Assembly (NCBI GenBank): GCA_014284505.1
Contig: JAAFYY010000001.1
Coordinates: 7,799,845 to 7,863,844, forward strand
Source of the DNA: Streptacidiphilus sp. 4-A2
Lineage (GTDB): Bacteria; Actinomycetota; Actinomycetes; Streptomycetales; Streptomycetaceae
Length of the DNA stretch: 64,000 bases
Reading direction: 5' to 3'
Shown: in pieces, positions 9,082 to 18,012 of the stretch
How the letters are laid out: the number at the start of each line of letters is the position of its first letter
How positions within the stretch are numbered: the first letter of the stretch is position 1
The notes under the pieces: generated by a model
The model's database searches: none
Told to the model about the DNA's origin: nothing
Seen by the model: only the letters and a program-made list of their open reading frames with translations
Program-made: the position numbers and the translations under genes

Positions 9082-9087
9082 AGTATA
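9082..9087 (-). promoter_or_regulatory. Probable -10 box for the M-box leader
   Basis: On the minus strand TATACT lies about 27 bases upstream of the first M-box block, the right place for the -10 element of the leader RNA. No good -35 hexamer is seen 17 bases further up, so the promoter is tentative. Confidence 0.5.
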
Positions 9088-9464
9088 GCCCCGGATGCCG
9101 CTGTGCCGCGCCCATTTTCCGCCAACCGCCGCACCCGCCGAGAGCGGTTCCTCCGCAGGTACGAGCCCTGTCATAGGCATCAGTCGTCCACGTCGGACGT
9201 GTGCTCGGGGCGCTCGTATCCGTGGCCTGCGGCGGTCGTTCGCATCAGTCGCACACGCCAAGCAGAACCGTATCTTCGGACGCATCCGGTCCCGGTGCGC
9301 CAGAATCGGACCCGCGCGTTCATCACCATGGGCGTCTTCATCCAGTACCGGTAAACCTTCCTGCCGCTCCGGCGGCCCACCCCTAGGCTGTCCTAGCACG
9401 GCCCAGGACCTCGGCCCCGCCTGCACGGCGGTACCCCACGCAGGCCAGGTCGGAGGAGTCTCAG
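9088..9464. other. Intergenic region upstream of the STAS gene
   Basis: This stretch of 377 bases has no credible gene on either strand. It should hold the promoters of the divergent M-box leader and the STAS gene. I recognise no clear sigma-factor consensus for the STAS gene. Confidence 0.5.
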
Positions 9465-9851
9465 ATGGACGTCAACACCAATGCCGCCAGCGGCGCCGAC
9501 GTCAACGGTCACCAGCCGGCGGAGCTCTGCCGCGTGGTCAGCCCGGCCGGGGAGCTCGACCTCGCCAACGCCGCCGACCTCCGCACCAGCCTGCACGGCG
9601 GGGACCACGGCTGGGCGGTGCCCCGGGTCATCGTCGACCTCACCGCGGTGACCTTCATGGACGTCAGCCCGCTGCGGGAGCTCCGCGCCGCGCAGACCCT
9701 GGCCCACAGTCACGGCGGCTGGGTGCGGCTGGTCCACAGCCAACCCGGCATCGACCGCCTGCTCCGTGCCACCGGCCTCAGCCGCGCCTTCCCCCGCTAC
9801 GCCACCCACGCCGACGCCCGCACCGACGCCCCCACCCGCGCCCGCCCCTGA
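9465..9851 (+). CDS. STAS domain protein, anti-sigma factor antagonist type
   Basis: A 128-residue single STAS-domain protein of the SpoIIAA/RsbV type, which free sigma factors by binding an anti-sigma kinase. The start is fixed by GGAGGAG just upstream of ATG 9465. The domain covers residues about 20 to 112. The phosphorylation region is FMDVSPLREL; the residue matching the regulatory serine of SpoIIAA is Ser68, while the usual second serine and glycine (SSGL) are Val67 and Pro69. The C-terminus is a short Ala/Asp/Arg/Pro tail. No anti-sigma kinase or sigma factor lies beside it, so its partner is elsewhere. It appears to be a single-gene transcript. Confidence 0.85.
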   Translation: MDVNTNAASGADVNGHQPAELCRVVSPAGELDLANAADLRTSLHGGDHGWAVPRVIVDLTAVTFMDVSPLRELRAAQTLAHSHGGWVRLVHSQPGIDRLLRATGLSRAFPRYATHADARTDAPTRARP

Positions 9852-10129
9852 CCCGAACACCCGCCCCCGAGCAGCTGCGCATCGCGACGCCTGCCCGGCT
9901 TTCCGGCTGTCGTCCAACCATCGATTCGGGAAGATGAGTTGGCCCCGGCCACCCCCGGGATGAAGTCGTCCCGGCAACGGCGGACAACGAGTTGCCCGAA
10001 TGCAGGGCGATGGCAGGGCTCTCGGGCCTCGACGCCAACTCCGCCCTGCCCCCGACTCCGAGGGGAAGCCAGCTGGAGAGGCCGCAAAAGGCTGAGGCCC
10101 GGAAAAGACCGCAGGCCGGAAAAGACTGA
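9852..10129. other. Intergenic region, no gene seen
   Basis: Between the STAS gene and the tRNA terminator I find no coding sequence with actinomycete codon use. A short imperfect repeat (AGGCCCGGAAAAGAC then AGGCCGGAAAAGACT) lies at its right end, near 10095-10127. Confidence 0.5.
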
Positions 10130-10166
10130 GGCCCAGGCTGGCGAGAGAATCTCGCTGACCTGGGCC
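10130..10166 (-). terminator. Intrinsic terminator for tRNA-Arg
   Basis: GGCCCAGG pairs with CCTGGGCC, with an inner GCGAGA/TCTCGC stem. On the minus strand the hairpin is followed by CAGTCTTTT. It lies just downstream of the minus-strand tRNA gene. A second small hairpin (GCACTTC/GAAGTGC, 10173-10190) overlaps the tRNA 3' end. Confidence 0.8.
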
Positions 10167-10187
10167 TTAGCTGCACTTCTTGCGAAG

Positions 10188-10258
10188 TGCCCCGGTAGGA
10201 TTCGAACCTACGCACCCGCCTCCGGAGGGCGGTGCTCTATCCCCTGAGCTACGGGGGC
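10188..10258 (-). tRNA. tRNA-Arg (anticodon CCG), one base short
   Basis: On the minus strand the gene begins GCCCCCGTAGCTCAGGGGAT. It has an anticodon stem-loop CCGCC-CTCCGGA-GGCGG, giving anticodon CCG, which reads the arginine codon CGG. The T arm is GTAGG-TTCGAAT-CCTAC. The 3' acceptor strand reads CGGGGCA; pairing with the 5' strand GCCCCCG needs CGGGGGC followed by A. One G is thus missing from the run at about 10190-10193. A true tRNA with this defect would be unpaired at the two end positions. The likeliest reading is a lost base in a homopolymer, as in many genes of this window. CCA is not encoded. Confidence 0.93.
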
Positions 10259-10396
10259 GTGCTTTGCGACATGCAGAACACTACCAGCCCCAGGGTGGTG
10301 GTCGTGCACGGGTTTCGGCGTCGGGGGTGTCGGTGGATCAGGTGGAAGTAGGGAAAGCGCGGACGGGGAGTCACGATTTCGCCTACCCTCAGTGAT

Positions 10397-10893
10397 GTGT
10401 CCGGCGTCTCGGGGCGGGTCCTGGTTGTCGATGACAGCGAGGTGATTCGCCAGCTGATCAGGGTCAACCTGGAACTTGAGGGTTTCGAGGTGGTGACCGC
10501 CGCCGACGGCGCCGAGTGCCTTGAGGTCGTGCACCAAGTACAGCCGGACGTCATCACTCTCGATGTGGTCATGCCAAGACTGGACGGTTTGCGCACCGCG
10601 GCCCGGCTGCGGGCGGACGCACGGACCGCGGGCTGTCCGATCGCCATTGTCAGCGCCTGTACGCCGATGGATCTGGAGCGCGGGGAGTCGGTCGGGGTGG
10701 ACGGCTATATCGCCAAGCCCTTCGAACCCATGGAGCTGGTGGCTCTGGTCCGGCGGCTCGCGCGCAAGCGGAACCCGCGCGCGGGGGAAGCCGGGGAGCC
10801 GGGGGCGGCGCCGACCCGGACGGCGAGGCGGACGGCGACGCGGATCCGGCGGGGAGCGGCTGCGGCGGTAGGGCCGCGGTCGGTTCGCTGTGA
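10397..10893 (+). CDS. Single-domain response regulator
   Basis: A CheY-like receiver protein. The acidic pocket is VLVVDDSEV, the phospho-acceptor is the Asp of VITLDVVMPRLDG, the switch Ser is in AIVSACTP and the conserved Lys is in YIAKPFEP; together these cover residues about 7 to 125. No DNA-binding or output domain follows. The reading frame of the domain stays open far into argS, which is not credible. With one missing base near 10790-10810 it would end in an acidic tail (ADPDGEADGDADPAG) and stop at 10891-10893, which I prefer. The GTG at 10397 is the likely start. No histidine kinase is nearby. It ends 176 bases before argS. Confidence 0.75.
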
Positions 10894-11069
10894 GCGAACA
10901 GCCGCGGCCGACCGGGTGACCAGGCCGTCCACGGCGGCGGTCGGCCGGGAGGCGGCGAGTCGGGAGACCGGGAGCCGGCAGAGCGGGAGCCGGCCGCGGG
11001 CGGACGCGGACGTCTCACGGGCCAAGCCGGATGCCGGGTCGTACCGGCTTCTCGCCTACGCTTGCCCCT

Positions 11070-12731
11070 GTGACACCCGCAGAGCTTTCCCAGGCCATCC
11101 AGTCCGCCATCCGCACCGTTGTCGAGGAGGGCGCGCTGACCGTCGCCGTGCCCGAGACGGTGACGGTCGAGCGACCCAAGAACCGGGACCACGGCGACTA
11201 CGCCACCAATGTGGCCCTGCAACTGGCGAAGGCGGCCGGCAAACCGCCGCGACAGGTGGCCGAGCTGGTCGCCGACCGGCTGCGGGCGCTGCCCGGGGTC
11301 GCCAAGGTGGACGTGGCCGGCCCCGGCTTCATGAACGTCACGCTGGACGCCGCCACCCAGGGCGAGCTGGCGCGCAGCATCGTGGCCGCGGGCGCGGTCT
11401 ACGGGCACAACGACGCCTTCGCCGGGCAGCGGGTCAACCTGGAGTTCGTCTCGGCGAACCCGACCGGGCCGATCCACATCGGCGGCGTGCGCTGGGCCGC
11501 CGTCGGCGACTCGCTCGGACGGATCCTGCGGGCCTCGGGCGCCGCGGTGACCACCGAGTACTACATCAACGACGCCGGCGTGCAGATGAACAAGTTCGGC
11601 GGCTCGCTGCACGCCTCCGCGCACGGCCGGCCGGTGCCGGACGACGGCTATGTCGGCGAGTACATCAACGACATCGCCGCCCGGATCCTCGCCGAGAGCC
11701 CCGGCATCACCGAGCTGCCCGAGGCCGAGCAGGCCGAGCGCTTCCGCGCGGAGGGCCTGCGGCTGATGGTCGCCGAGATCCAGCGGTCGATGGAGGAGTT
11801 CGGCGCCCACTTCGACACCTGGTTCTCCGAGCAGTCGCTGCACTCCTCGGGCGCGGTGGAGAAGGCCGTGGAGCGGCTCCGCGAGCAGGGCCACATCTTC
11901 ACCCAGGACGGCGCGACCTGGCTGCGCACCACCGACTTCGGTGACGACAAGGACCGGGTCCTGATCAAGGCGGACGGCGAGACCACCTACTTCGCCGCCG
12001 ACGCCGCCTACTACCTCAGCAAGCGCGACCGCGGCCACGACATCAACGTCTACATGCTGGGCGCGGACCACCACGGCTATGTGAACCGGCTGAAGGCCAT
12101 CGCCGCGTGCGCCGGCGACGACCCCTCGCACAACATCGAGGTGCTCATCGGGCAGTTCGTGAAGATGCTGAAGGACGGCCAGGAAGTCCGCATGTCCAAG
12201 CGGGCCGGCAATATCATCACCATCGACGACGTGGTCGAGTGGATCGGTGTCGACGCCGCCCGCTACACCCTGTCGCGTTCCTCCACCGACTCCACGATCA
12301 CTCTCGACATCGACGTGCTCACCAGCACGTCCAACGAGAACCACGTCCACTACGTGCAGTACGCGCACTCCCGGATGTGCTCGATCGGACGCAACGCCGC
12401 CGCGCTGGGCTTCGACAAGGGCCCCGCCGAGGGCTTCCGGCCGGAGCTGCTCACCGAGGAGGCCGAGAACGAACTCCTCGGCGCGCTCGGCGAGTTCCCG
12501 CGGATCGTGGCCAAGGCCGGGGAGCTGCGGCAGCCGCACCACGTCGCCCGCTACCTGGAGGAACTGGCCGGTTCGTACCACCGGTTCAACGACAAGTGCC
12601 GGGTCCTGCCCTTCGGTGACGACGAGGTCACCGACCTGAACCGGGCCCGGCTGTGGCTGGTCGAGGCGACCCGCACCGTGATCGCCAACGGGCTGGCGCT
12701 GCTGGGCGTCTCGGCCCCCGAACGCATGTGA
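11070..12731 (+). CDS. argS: Arginyl-tRNA synthetase
   Basis: A 553-residue class I aminoacyl-tRNA synthetase that charges tRNA-Arg in the cytoplasm. The HIGH-type motif is PTGPIHIGG at about residue 135. The KMSKS-type loop is the degenerate MSKRAGN near residue 375, as is usual for ArgRS. The C-terminal DALR anticodon-binding domain includes YHRFNDKCRVL. The GTG start at 11070 gives VTPAELSQAIQ, the usual actinomycete N-terminus. The frame is intact. The gene lies close to a tRNA-Arg gene and starts the run argS-lysA-hom-thrC-thrB. Confidence 0.97.
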   Translation: MTPAELSQAIQSAIRTVVEEGALTVAVPETVTVERPKNRDHGDYATNVALQLAKAAGKPPRQVAELVADRLRALPGVAKVDVAGPGFMNVTLDAATQGELARSIVAAGAVYGHNDAFAGQRVNLEFVSANPTGPIHIGGVRWAAVGDSLGRILRASGAAVTTEYYINDAGVQMNKFGGSLHASAHGRPVPDDGYVGEYINDIAARILAESPGITELPEAEQAERFRAEGLRLMVAEIQRSMEEFGAHFDTWFSEQSLHSSGAVEKAVERLREQGHIFTQDGATWLRTTDFGDDKDRVLIKADGETTYFAADAAYYLSKRDRGHDINVYMLGADHHGYVNRLKAIAACAGDDPSHNIEVLIGQFVKMLKDGQEVRMSKRAGNIITIDDVVEWIGVDAARYTLSRSSTDSTITLDIDVLTSTSNENHVHYVQYAHSRMCSIGRNAAALGFDKGPAEGFRPELLTEEAENELLGALGEFPRIVAKAGELRQPHHVARYLEELAGSYHRFNDKCRVLPFGDDEVTDLNRARLWLVEATRTVIANGLALLGVSAPERM

Positions 12732-12822
12732 CCCCGAACGCTTGTGAGCGGTCCGGGGGCGGGGTGGCGGGAGACCGCTGCCCCGCCCCCGCTGCTACCC
12801 ACGCATCTTTGGAGACAGTCGT

Positions 12823-14217
12823 ATGAGTCGCTCCGCCCACCCCGCAGGTCCGCGCCACGGGGACGTCATGCCGGAGGGCCATGTCAGCGCCCCGCCTGCG
12901 GACCTGAACGCGCTCGACCCCAAGGTCTGGTCCCGGACGGTGGCCCGCGCGGCCGACGCCGAGGGCGTGGTCAGTGTCGGCGGCATGGATGTGCTGACCC
13001 TGGCCGAGCAGTTCGGCACCCCCGCCTACATCCTCGACGAGCAGGACTTCCGGGCCCGCTGCCGGGCCTGGCGGGACGCCTTCGGCACCGGGGCCGACGT
13101 CTACTACGCGGGCAAGGCGTTCCTGTCCCGCGCGGTGGTCCGCTGGCTGCACGAGGAGGGCCTGAACGTCGACGTGTGCAGCGGCGGCGAGCTCACCGTC
13201 GCGCTGTCGGCCGGGATGCCCGCCGAGCGGATCGCCTTCCACGGCAACAACAAGTCGCAGGCCGAGCTGGAGTACGCGGTCAAGTCCGGGGTCGGGCACA
13301 TCGTGGTGGACTCCTTCGACGAGCTGGTCCGGCTCTCCTGGATCGCCCGGCAGCAGGGCATCCGGCAGCGGATCCTGATCCGGGTGACCGTCGGCGTCGA
13401 GGCGCACACCCACGAGTTCATCGCCACCGCCCACGAGGACCAGAAGTTCGGCCTGTCGCTCTCCGGCGGCATGGCCGCCGAGGCGGTGCGCCGGGCGCTG
13501 ACCCTGGACGGCCTGGAGCTGGCCGGGATCCACTCGCACATCGGTTCGCAGATCTTCGACACCGCCGGGTTCGAGGTCGCCGCCCGCCGGGTGGTCGGCC
13601 TGCTGGCCGAGATCAAGGCCGAGCACGGTGTGGAACTGCCCGAGATCGACCTCGGCGGCGGCCTCGGCATCGCCTACACCAGCGACGACGACCCGCGCGA
13701 GCCCGCCGAGATCGCCGCCTCGCTGACCGAGATCGTCCGCCGCGAGTGCGCGGCGGAGGGGCTGACCCCGCCGCGGATCTCGGTCGAGCCCGGCCGCGCC
13801 ATCGTCGGGCCCACCGCGCTCACCCTCTACCAGGTCGGCACGGTCAAGCCGCTGGAGGGGCTGCGCACCTATGTCAGCGTGGACGGCGGCATGTCCGACA
13901 ACATCCGGACCGCCCTCTACGACGCCGAGTACAGCGTCGCGCTGGTCTCCCGCCGCTCCGCCGCCGAGCCGATGCTCTCCCGGGTGGTCGGCAAGCACTG
14001 CGAGCCGGCGACATCGTGTCCGCGACGCCTTCCTGCCGGCCGACCGGCCCCCGGCGACCTGCTGGCGGTGCCCGCCACCGGCGCCTACTGCCGTTCCATG
14101 GCCAGCAACTACAACCACGCGCTCAAGCCGCCGGTGGTGGCCGTCTCGGAAGGGGAGGCCCGGGTGATCGTGCGGCGCGAGACGGAGGAGGATCTGCTGC
14201 GTCTCGATATCGGTTAG
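12823..14217 (+). CDS. lysA: Diaminopimelate decarboxylase (locally frame-scrambled)
   Basis: A PLP enzyme that decarboxylates meso-diaminopimelate to L-lysine, the last step of lysine synthesis. The N-terminal TIM barrel has the PLP lysine in YYAGKAFLSRA, HGNNKS and the phosphate-binding LGGGLGIAY. The C-terminal domain has SVEPGRAIVG, VDGGMSDN and TGAYCRSMASNYNH. The active-site motif after VVGKHCE should read (S/P)GDIV-RDAFLPAD-PGDLL. Here, between 14004 and 14052, it is spread over three frames: AGDIV, RDAFLPADR and PGDLL are each found by shifting one base. The three losses sum to one codon, so the frame is regained and no stop appears. The resulting 16 or so scrambled residues would destroy the active site if real. 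The start follows GGAGACAGTCGT. Confidence 0.95.
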   Translation: MSRSAHPAGPRHGDVMPEGHVSAPPADLNALDPKVWSRTVARAADAEGVVSVGGMDVLTLAEQFGTPAYILDEQDFRARCRAWRDAFGTGADVYYAGKAFLSRAVVRWLHEEGLNVDVCSGGELTVALSAGMPAERIAFHGNNKSQAELEYAVKSGVGHIVVDSFDELVRLSWIARQQGIRQRILIRVTVGVEAHTHEFIATAHEDQKFGLSLSGGMAAEAVRRALTLDGLELAGIHSHIGSQIFDTAGFEVAARRVVGLLAEIKAEHGVELPEIDLGGGLGIAYTSDDDPREPAEIAASLTEIVRRECAAEGLTPPRISVEPGRAIVGPTALTLYQVGTVKPLEGLRTYVSVDGGMSDNIRTALYDAEYSVALVSRRSAAEPMLSRVVGKHCEPATSCPRRLPAGRPAPGDLLAVPATGAYCRSMASNYNHALKPPVVAVSEGEARVIVRRETEEDLLRLDIG

Positions 14218-14391
14218 TGAAATATCTGTCTCAGACTGTGGAACGGCCGCAGATTTCACGGCGACGTCCCGGAGACTGGTCGGCAACACCGGCCGGTCCA
14301 GTACCCGGGACCGGTCCGGCGGACAGGGAAAAGCACAGGCAGCACACCCGTCCGGAACAACCCGGAAGAACCAGTAGAGCGGAGTCGGACG

Positions 14392-15671
14392 ATGCGCACA
14401 CTGAAGGTAGCGCTCCTCGGTTGTGGAGTAGTAGGCACGACGTGGCCCGCATCATGACGACGCAGGCCGCCGACCTGGAGGCGCGGATCGGCGCCCGGCT
14501 GGAGCTCGCCGGGGTGGCCGTGCGGCGCGCGGGCCGGGCCCGTCCGGGCATCCCCGACCACCTGCTCACCACCGACGCCACCGCGCTGGTGAAACGGGAC
14601 GACATCGATGTGGTGATCGAGGTCATCGGCGGGATCGAGCCGGCCCGCGGGCTGATCCTCGGGGCCTTCGACAACGGCGCCTCGGTGGTCACCGCCAACA
14701 AGGCGCTGCTGGCCGCCGACGGCGCGGCGCTGCATGCCGCCGCCAGCCGGGCCGGGGTGGACCTGTACTACGAGGCCGCCGTGGCCGCCGCGATCCCGCT
14801 GGTCCGCCCGCCGCGAGCGCTGGCGGGGGACAAGGTGAACCGGGTGCTCGGCATCGTCAACGGCACCACCAACTTCATCCTCGACAAGATGGACAGCACT
14901 GGCGCCGGCTACTCCGAGGCGCTGGAGGAGGCCACCGCCCTCGGCTATGCCGAAGCCGACCCGACCGCCGACGTGGAGGGCTTCGACGCGGCCGCGAAGG
15001 CCGCGATCCTCGCCGGGATCGCCTTCCACACCCGGGTGACCGCGGCGGACGTCTTCCGCGAGGGCATCACCGAGGTCACCGCCGCCGACATCGCCAGCGC
15101 CAAGGCCATGGGCTGCGTGGTGAAGCTGCTCGCCATCTGCGAGCGCTCCGCCGACGGGGTCTCGGTCACCGCCCGGGTGCACCCGGCGATGATCCCGCTG
15201 TCGCACCCGCTGGCCTCGGTCCGCGGCGCCTACAACGCGGTGTTCGTCGAGGCCGACGCGGCCGGGCAGTTGATGTTCTACGGCCCCGGCGCCGGCGGCG
15301 CGCCGACCGCCAGCGCGGTGCTCGGCGACCTGGTCGCGGTGTGCCGGAACAAGCTGGCCGGTTCCACAGGTCCGGGCGAGTCGGCGTACGCTCAGCTCAC
15401 CGTAAACCCCATGGACGCTGTAGTGACCCGCTACCACGTCAGCCTCGACGTCGCCGACAAGGCAGGCGTACTGGCACAGGTCGCCACCGTCTTCGCCGAG
15501 CACGGCGTGTCCATCGACACCGTCCGTCAGACGGGCCGGGAGGGCGACGCATCACTCGTCGTAGTGACTCACCGCGCCACTGACGCCGCGCTGTCCGCTA
15601 CGGTCGCCGCACTGCGCAGCCTGGACCATGTCCGCGGCGTGGCCAGCATCATGCGTGTCGAAGGGGAATGA
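14392..15671 (+). CDS. hom: Homoserine dehydrogenase (one frame break)
   Basis: NAD(P)-dependent enzyme reducing aspartate semialdehyde to homoserine, the branch point to threonine and methionine. The ATG at 14392 begins MRTLKVALLGCGVVG, the Rossmann nucleotide-binding loop. One base is missing near 14443, after which VARIMTT follows in the next frame. The catalytic core has GIVNGTTNFILDKMD and GYAEADPTADVEG. A C-terminal ACT domain (VSLDVADKAGVLAQVATVF) is typical of the threonine-regulated form and implies feedback inhibition. It is followed by thrC after 5 bases, so the two are translated from one message. The 175-base gap after lysA holds a GTGAAAT...ATTTCAC inverted repeat (14218-14260) that could act in the leader. 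Confidence 0.95.
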
Positions 15672-15676
15672 CCCAG

Positions 15677-16791
15677 ATGAGCACCAACACCACCACAACC
15701 CCGGAAGCGGAAGTGACGCCGCCAGGGGCGCCCGTACCCACCAGTGGCGTGGCCTGATCGAGGAGTACCGGGACCGGCTCCCGGTCGGTCCGGCCACCCC
15801 GGTGGTCACCCTGCTGGAGGGCGGCACTCCGCTCGTTCCGGCGCAGCTGCTCTCCGAGCGCACCGGCTGCGAGGTCTACCTGAAGGTCGAGGGGGCCAAC
15901 CCGACCGGCTCCTTCAAGGACCGCGGGATGACCATGGCCATCTCCAAGGCAAAGGAGGACGGCGCCAAGGCCGTCATCTGCGCCTCCACCGGCAACACCT
16001 CGGCCTCCGCCGCCGCCTACGCGGTGCGGGCCGGCATGGTGTGCGCGGTGCTGGTCCCGCAGGGCAAGATCGCGCTCGGCAAGATGGGCCAGGCGCTGAT
16101 CCACGGGGCGAAGATCCTCCAGGTCGACGGCAACTTCGACGACTGCCTGACGCTGGCCCGGGACCTGTCCGACAAGTACCCGGTGGCGCTGGTCAACTCG
16201 GTCAACCCGGTCCGGATCGAGGGCCAGAAGACCGCCGCGTTCGAGATCGTCGACATGCTCGGCGACGCGCCCGACATCCATGTGCTGCCGGTCGGCAACG
16301 CGGGCAACATCACCGCGTACTGGAAGGGCTACCGGGAGTACTCGGGCGACGGCCTGTCCACCCGCAACCCGCGGATGTGGGGCTTCCAGGCGTCCGGTTC
16401 GGCCCCGATCGTGGACGGCGCGCCGGTCCGCTCGCCGCAGACCATCGCCACCGCGATCCGCATCGGCAACCCGGCCTCCTGGGACTTCGCACTCGCCGCG
16501 CGGGACGAGTCCGGCGGCCTGATCGACAAGGTCACGGACCGTCAGATCCTGTCCGCCTACCGGCTGCTGGCGGCTTCGGAGGGCGTCTTCGTGGAGCCCG
16601 CCTCGGCGGCCAGTGTCGCGGGTCTGCTGCACGCCACCGAGCAGGGCCTGGTCGACCCGGGCCAGCGCATCGTCTGCACGGTGACCGGCAACGGCCTCAA
16701 GGATCCGGACTGGGCGGTCGCCGGGGCCCCGCGTCCCACCGTCGTCCCGGTGGACGCGACCGCCGCGGCCGAGCAGCTCGGCCTCGCATAG
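15677..16791 (+). CDS. thrC: Threonine synthase (one frame break)
   Basis: PLP-dependent enzyme converting O-phosphohomoserine to threonine. The ATG at 15677 opens MSTNTTTTPEAEVTPPG. One missing base near 15738 is needed to join this to HQWRGLIEEYRDRLPV, the usual N-terminal domain. The PLP lysine lies in NPTGSFKDRGM, the phosphate loop in LPVGNAGNITAYW and the C-terminal signature in VTGNGLKDPD. The length, about 371 residues, is normal. It overlaps the transcription unit of hom and is closed by a terminator hairpin at 16809, so thrB is probably expressed separately or by read-through. Confidence 0.95.
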
Positions 16792-16808
16792 CGGGAGCAC
16801 CGAGCGGG

Positions 16809-16837
16809 GTGGGGCGGCGGCCGTGCTGCCGCCCCAC
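16809..16837 (+). terminator. Hairpin after thrC
   Basis: GTGGGGCGGC (16809-16818) pairs with GCCGCCCCAC (16828-16837), a 10-bp GC stem with a 9-base loop, 17 bases after the thrC stop. No T run follows. Confidence 0.7.
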
Positions 16838-17094
16838 CGCCGCTCACCCGTACGGGGCAATCCGGTGCGGGTGATCCCATACCGGTGATCCGGCGCAAAC
16901 GGTGCCGTACCGGCGGTCCCGCACCGCGATTCCCGCCCGGCGGCCGCCCGTCGGCGTTCCGTACCGGCCCGATCCCGTACGGTTGCGCCGACCGGAACCA
17001 GCCACCACCGGCACCACCCGCACCGCAGTTGTCAGCACCACCACCGCCGTCCGGCGGACCCGAGCCCCGTTCTCCCACGTCAGGCGTCAGCGAC

Positions 17095-18012
17095 ATGCCC
17101 GGCCCCGCCTTCCGCGCCGCTGCCACCCGCGTCCGTGTCCCCGCGACCAGCGCCAATCTGGGCCCCGGGTTCGACTCCTTCGGGCTCGCGCTCGGCCTCT
17201 ACGACGATGTCGTGGTCCGAGTGGCCGAGTCGGGGCTGCATGTCGACATCGCCGGTGAGGGCGCGGACTCGCTCTCCCGGGACGAGGGCCATCTGGTGGT
17301 CCGCTCCATGCGCGCCGCCTTCGACCGGCTCGGCGGCCAGCCCCGGGGCCTTGAGGTGGTCTGCGCCAACCGCATTCCGCACGGCCGCGGCCTGGGCTCC
17401 TCCTCGGCGGCGATCTGCGCCGGGATCGTGGCCGCCCGCGCGATCACCGTCGGCGGCGCCGAGCAGCTGGACGACGCCGCGGTGCTCGCCCTGGCCTCCG
17501 AGATCGAGGGCCACCCGGACAATGTCGCCGCCTGTCTGCTCGGCGGCTTCACCATCGCCTGGACCGATGCCGACCAGGAGGCGCACGCGGTCCCGCTGAC
17601 CCCCGACCTGGTCGTTCCGGTGGTCTTCATCCCGGCCACGCCGGTGCTGACCGAGGTCGCCCGGGGCCTGCTGCCCGCCACCGTCCCGCATGCGGACGCC
17701 GCCGCCAACGTCGGCCGGGCCGCGCTGTTCGTCGAGGCCGTCACCCGTCGCCCCGAACTGCTGTTCGCGGCCACCGAGGACCGGCTGCACCAGGACTACC
17801 GCTCGCCGGCCATGCCGCAGAGCGCCGGACTGGTCGCCCGGCTGCGCGCCCAGGGGGTGGCCGCGGTGATCTCCGGCGCCGGCCCGACCGTGCTGGCACT
17901 GGTCGGTTCCGGTGCGGCCGACCGGGTCGGGGAGCTGGCCGGCCCGGAGTGGGCCGCCAACCGGCTGGAACTCGACCATGAGGGAGCAGTCGTCCTTCCG
18001 CTCGCCTCCTGA
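17095..18012 (+). CDS. thrB: Homoserine kinase
   Basis: A 305-residue GHMP-family kinase that phosphorylates homoserine for threonine synthase. The N-terminal motif is VPATSANLGPGFDSFG and the ATP-binding GHMP loop is PHGRGLGSSSAAICAG, near residues 97-112. The C-terminal motif VAAVISGAGPTVLAL is also present. The frame is intact. The ATG at 17095 has no clear Shine-Dalgarno sequence. It follows thrC after a 303-base gap that holds a terminator-like hairpin and several copies of a CGTAC(C)GG motif, so it may have its own promoter. Confidence 0.95.
   Translation: MPGPAFRAAATRVRVPATSANLGPGFDSFGLALGLYDDVVVRVAESGLHVDIAGEGADSLSRDEGHLVVRSMRAAFDRLGGQPRGLEVVCANRIPHGRGLGSSSAAICAGIVAARAITVGGAEQLDDAAVLALASEIEGHPDNVAACLLGGFTIAWTDADQEAHAVPLTPDLVVPVVFIPATPVLTEVARGLLPATVPHADAAANVGRAALFVEAVTRRPELLFAATEDRLHQDYRSPAMPQSAGLVARLRAQGVAAVISGAGPTVLALVGSGAADRVGELAGPEWAANRLELDHEGAVVLPLAS

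Noticed and set aside
10894..11944. Extension of the response regulator frame deep into argS
   Set aside because: It overlaps a complete argS in another frame and turns into Arg/Gly-rich nonsense. A one-base loss near 10800 gives a natural acidic end.
12744..14390. N-terminal extension of homoserine dehydrogenase across lysA
   Set aside because: The frame is open only because GC-rich DNA lacks stops. The true start MRTLKVALLGCGVVG lies at 14392 in the neighbouring frame.
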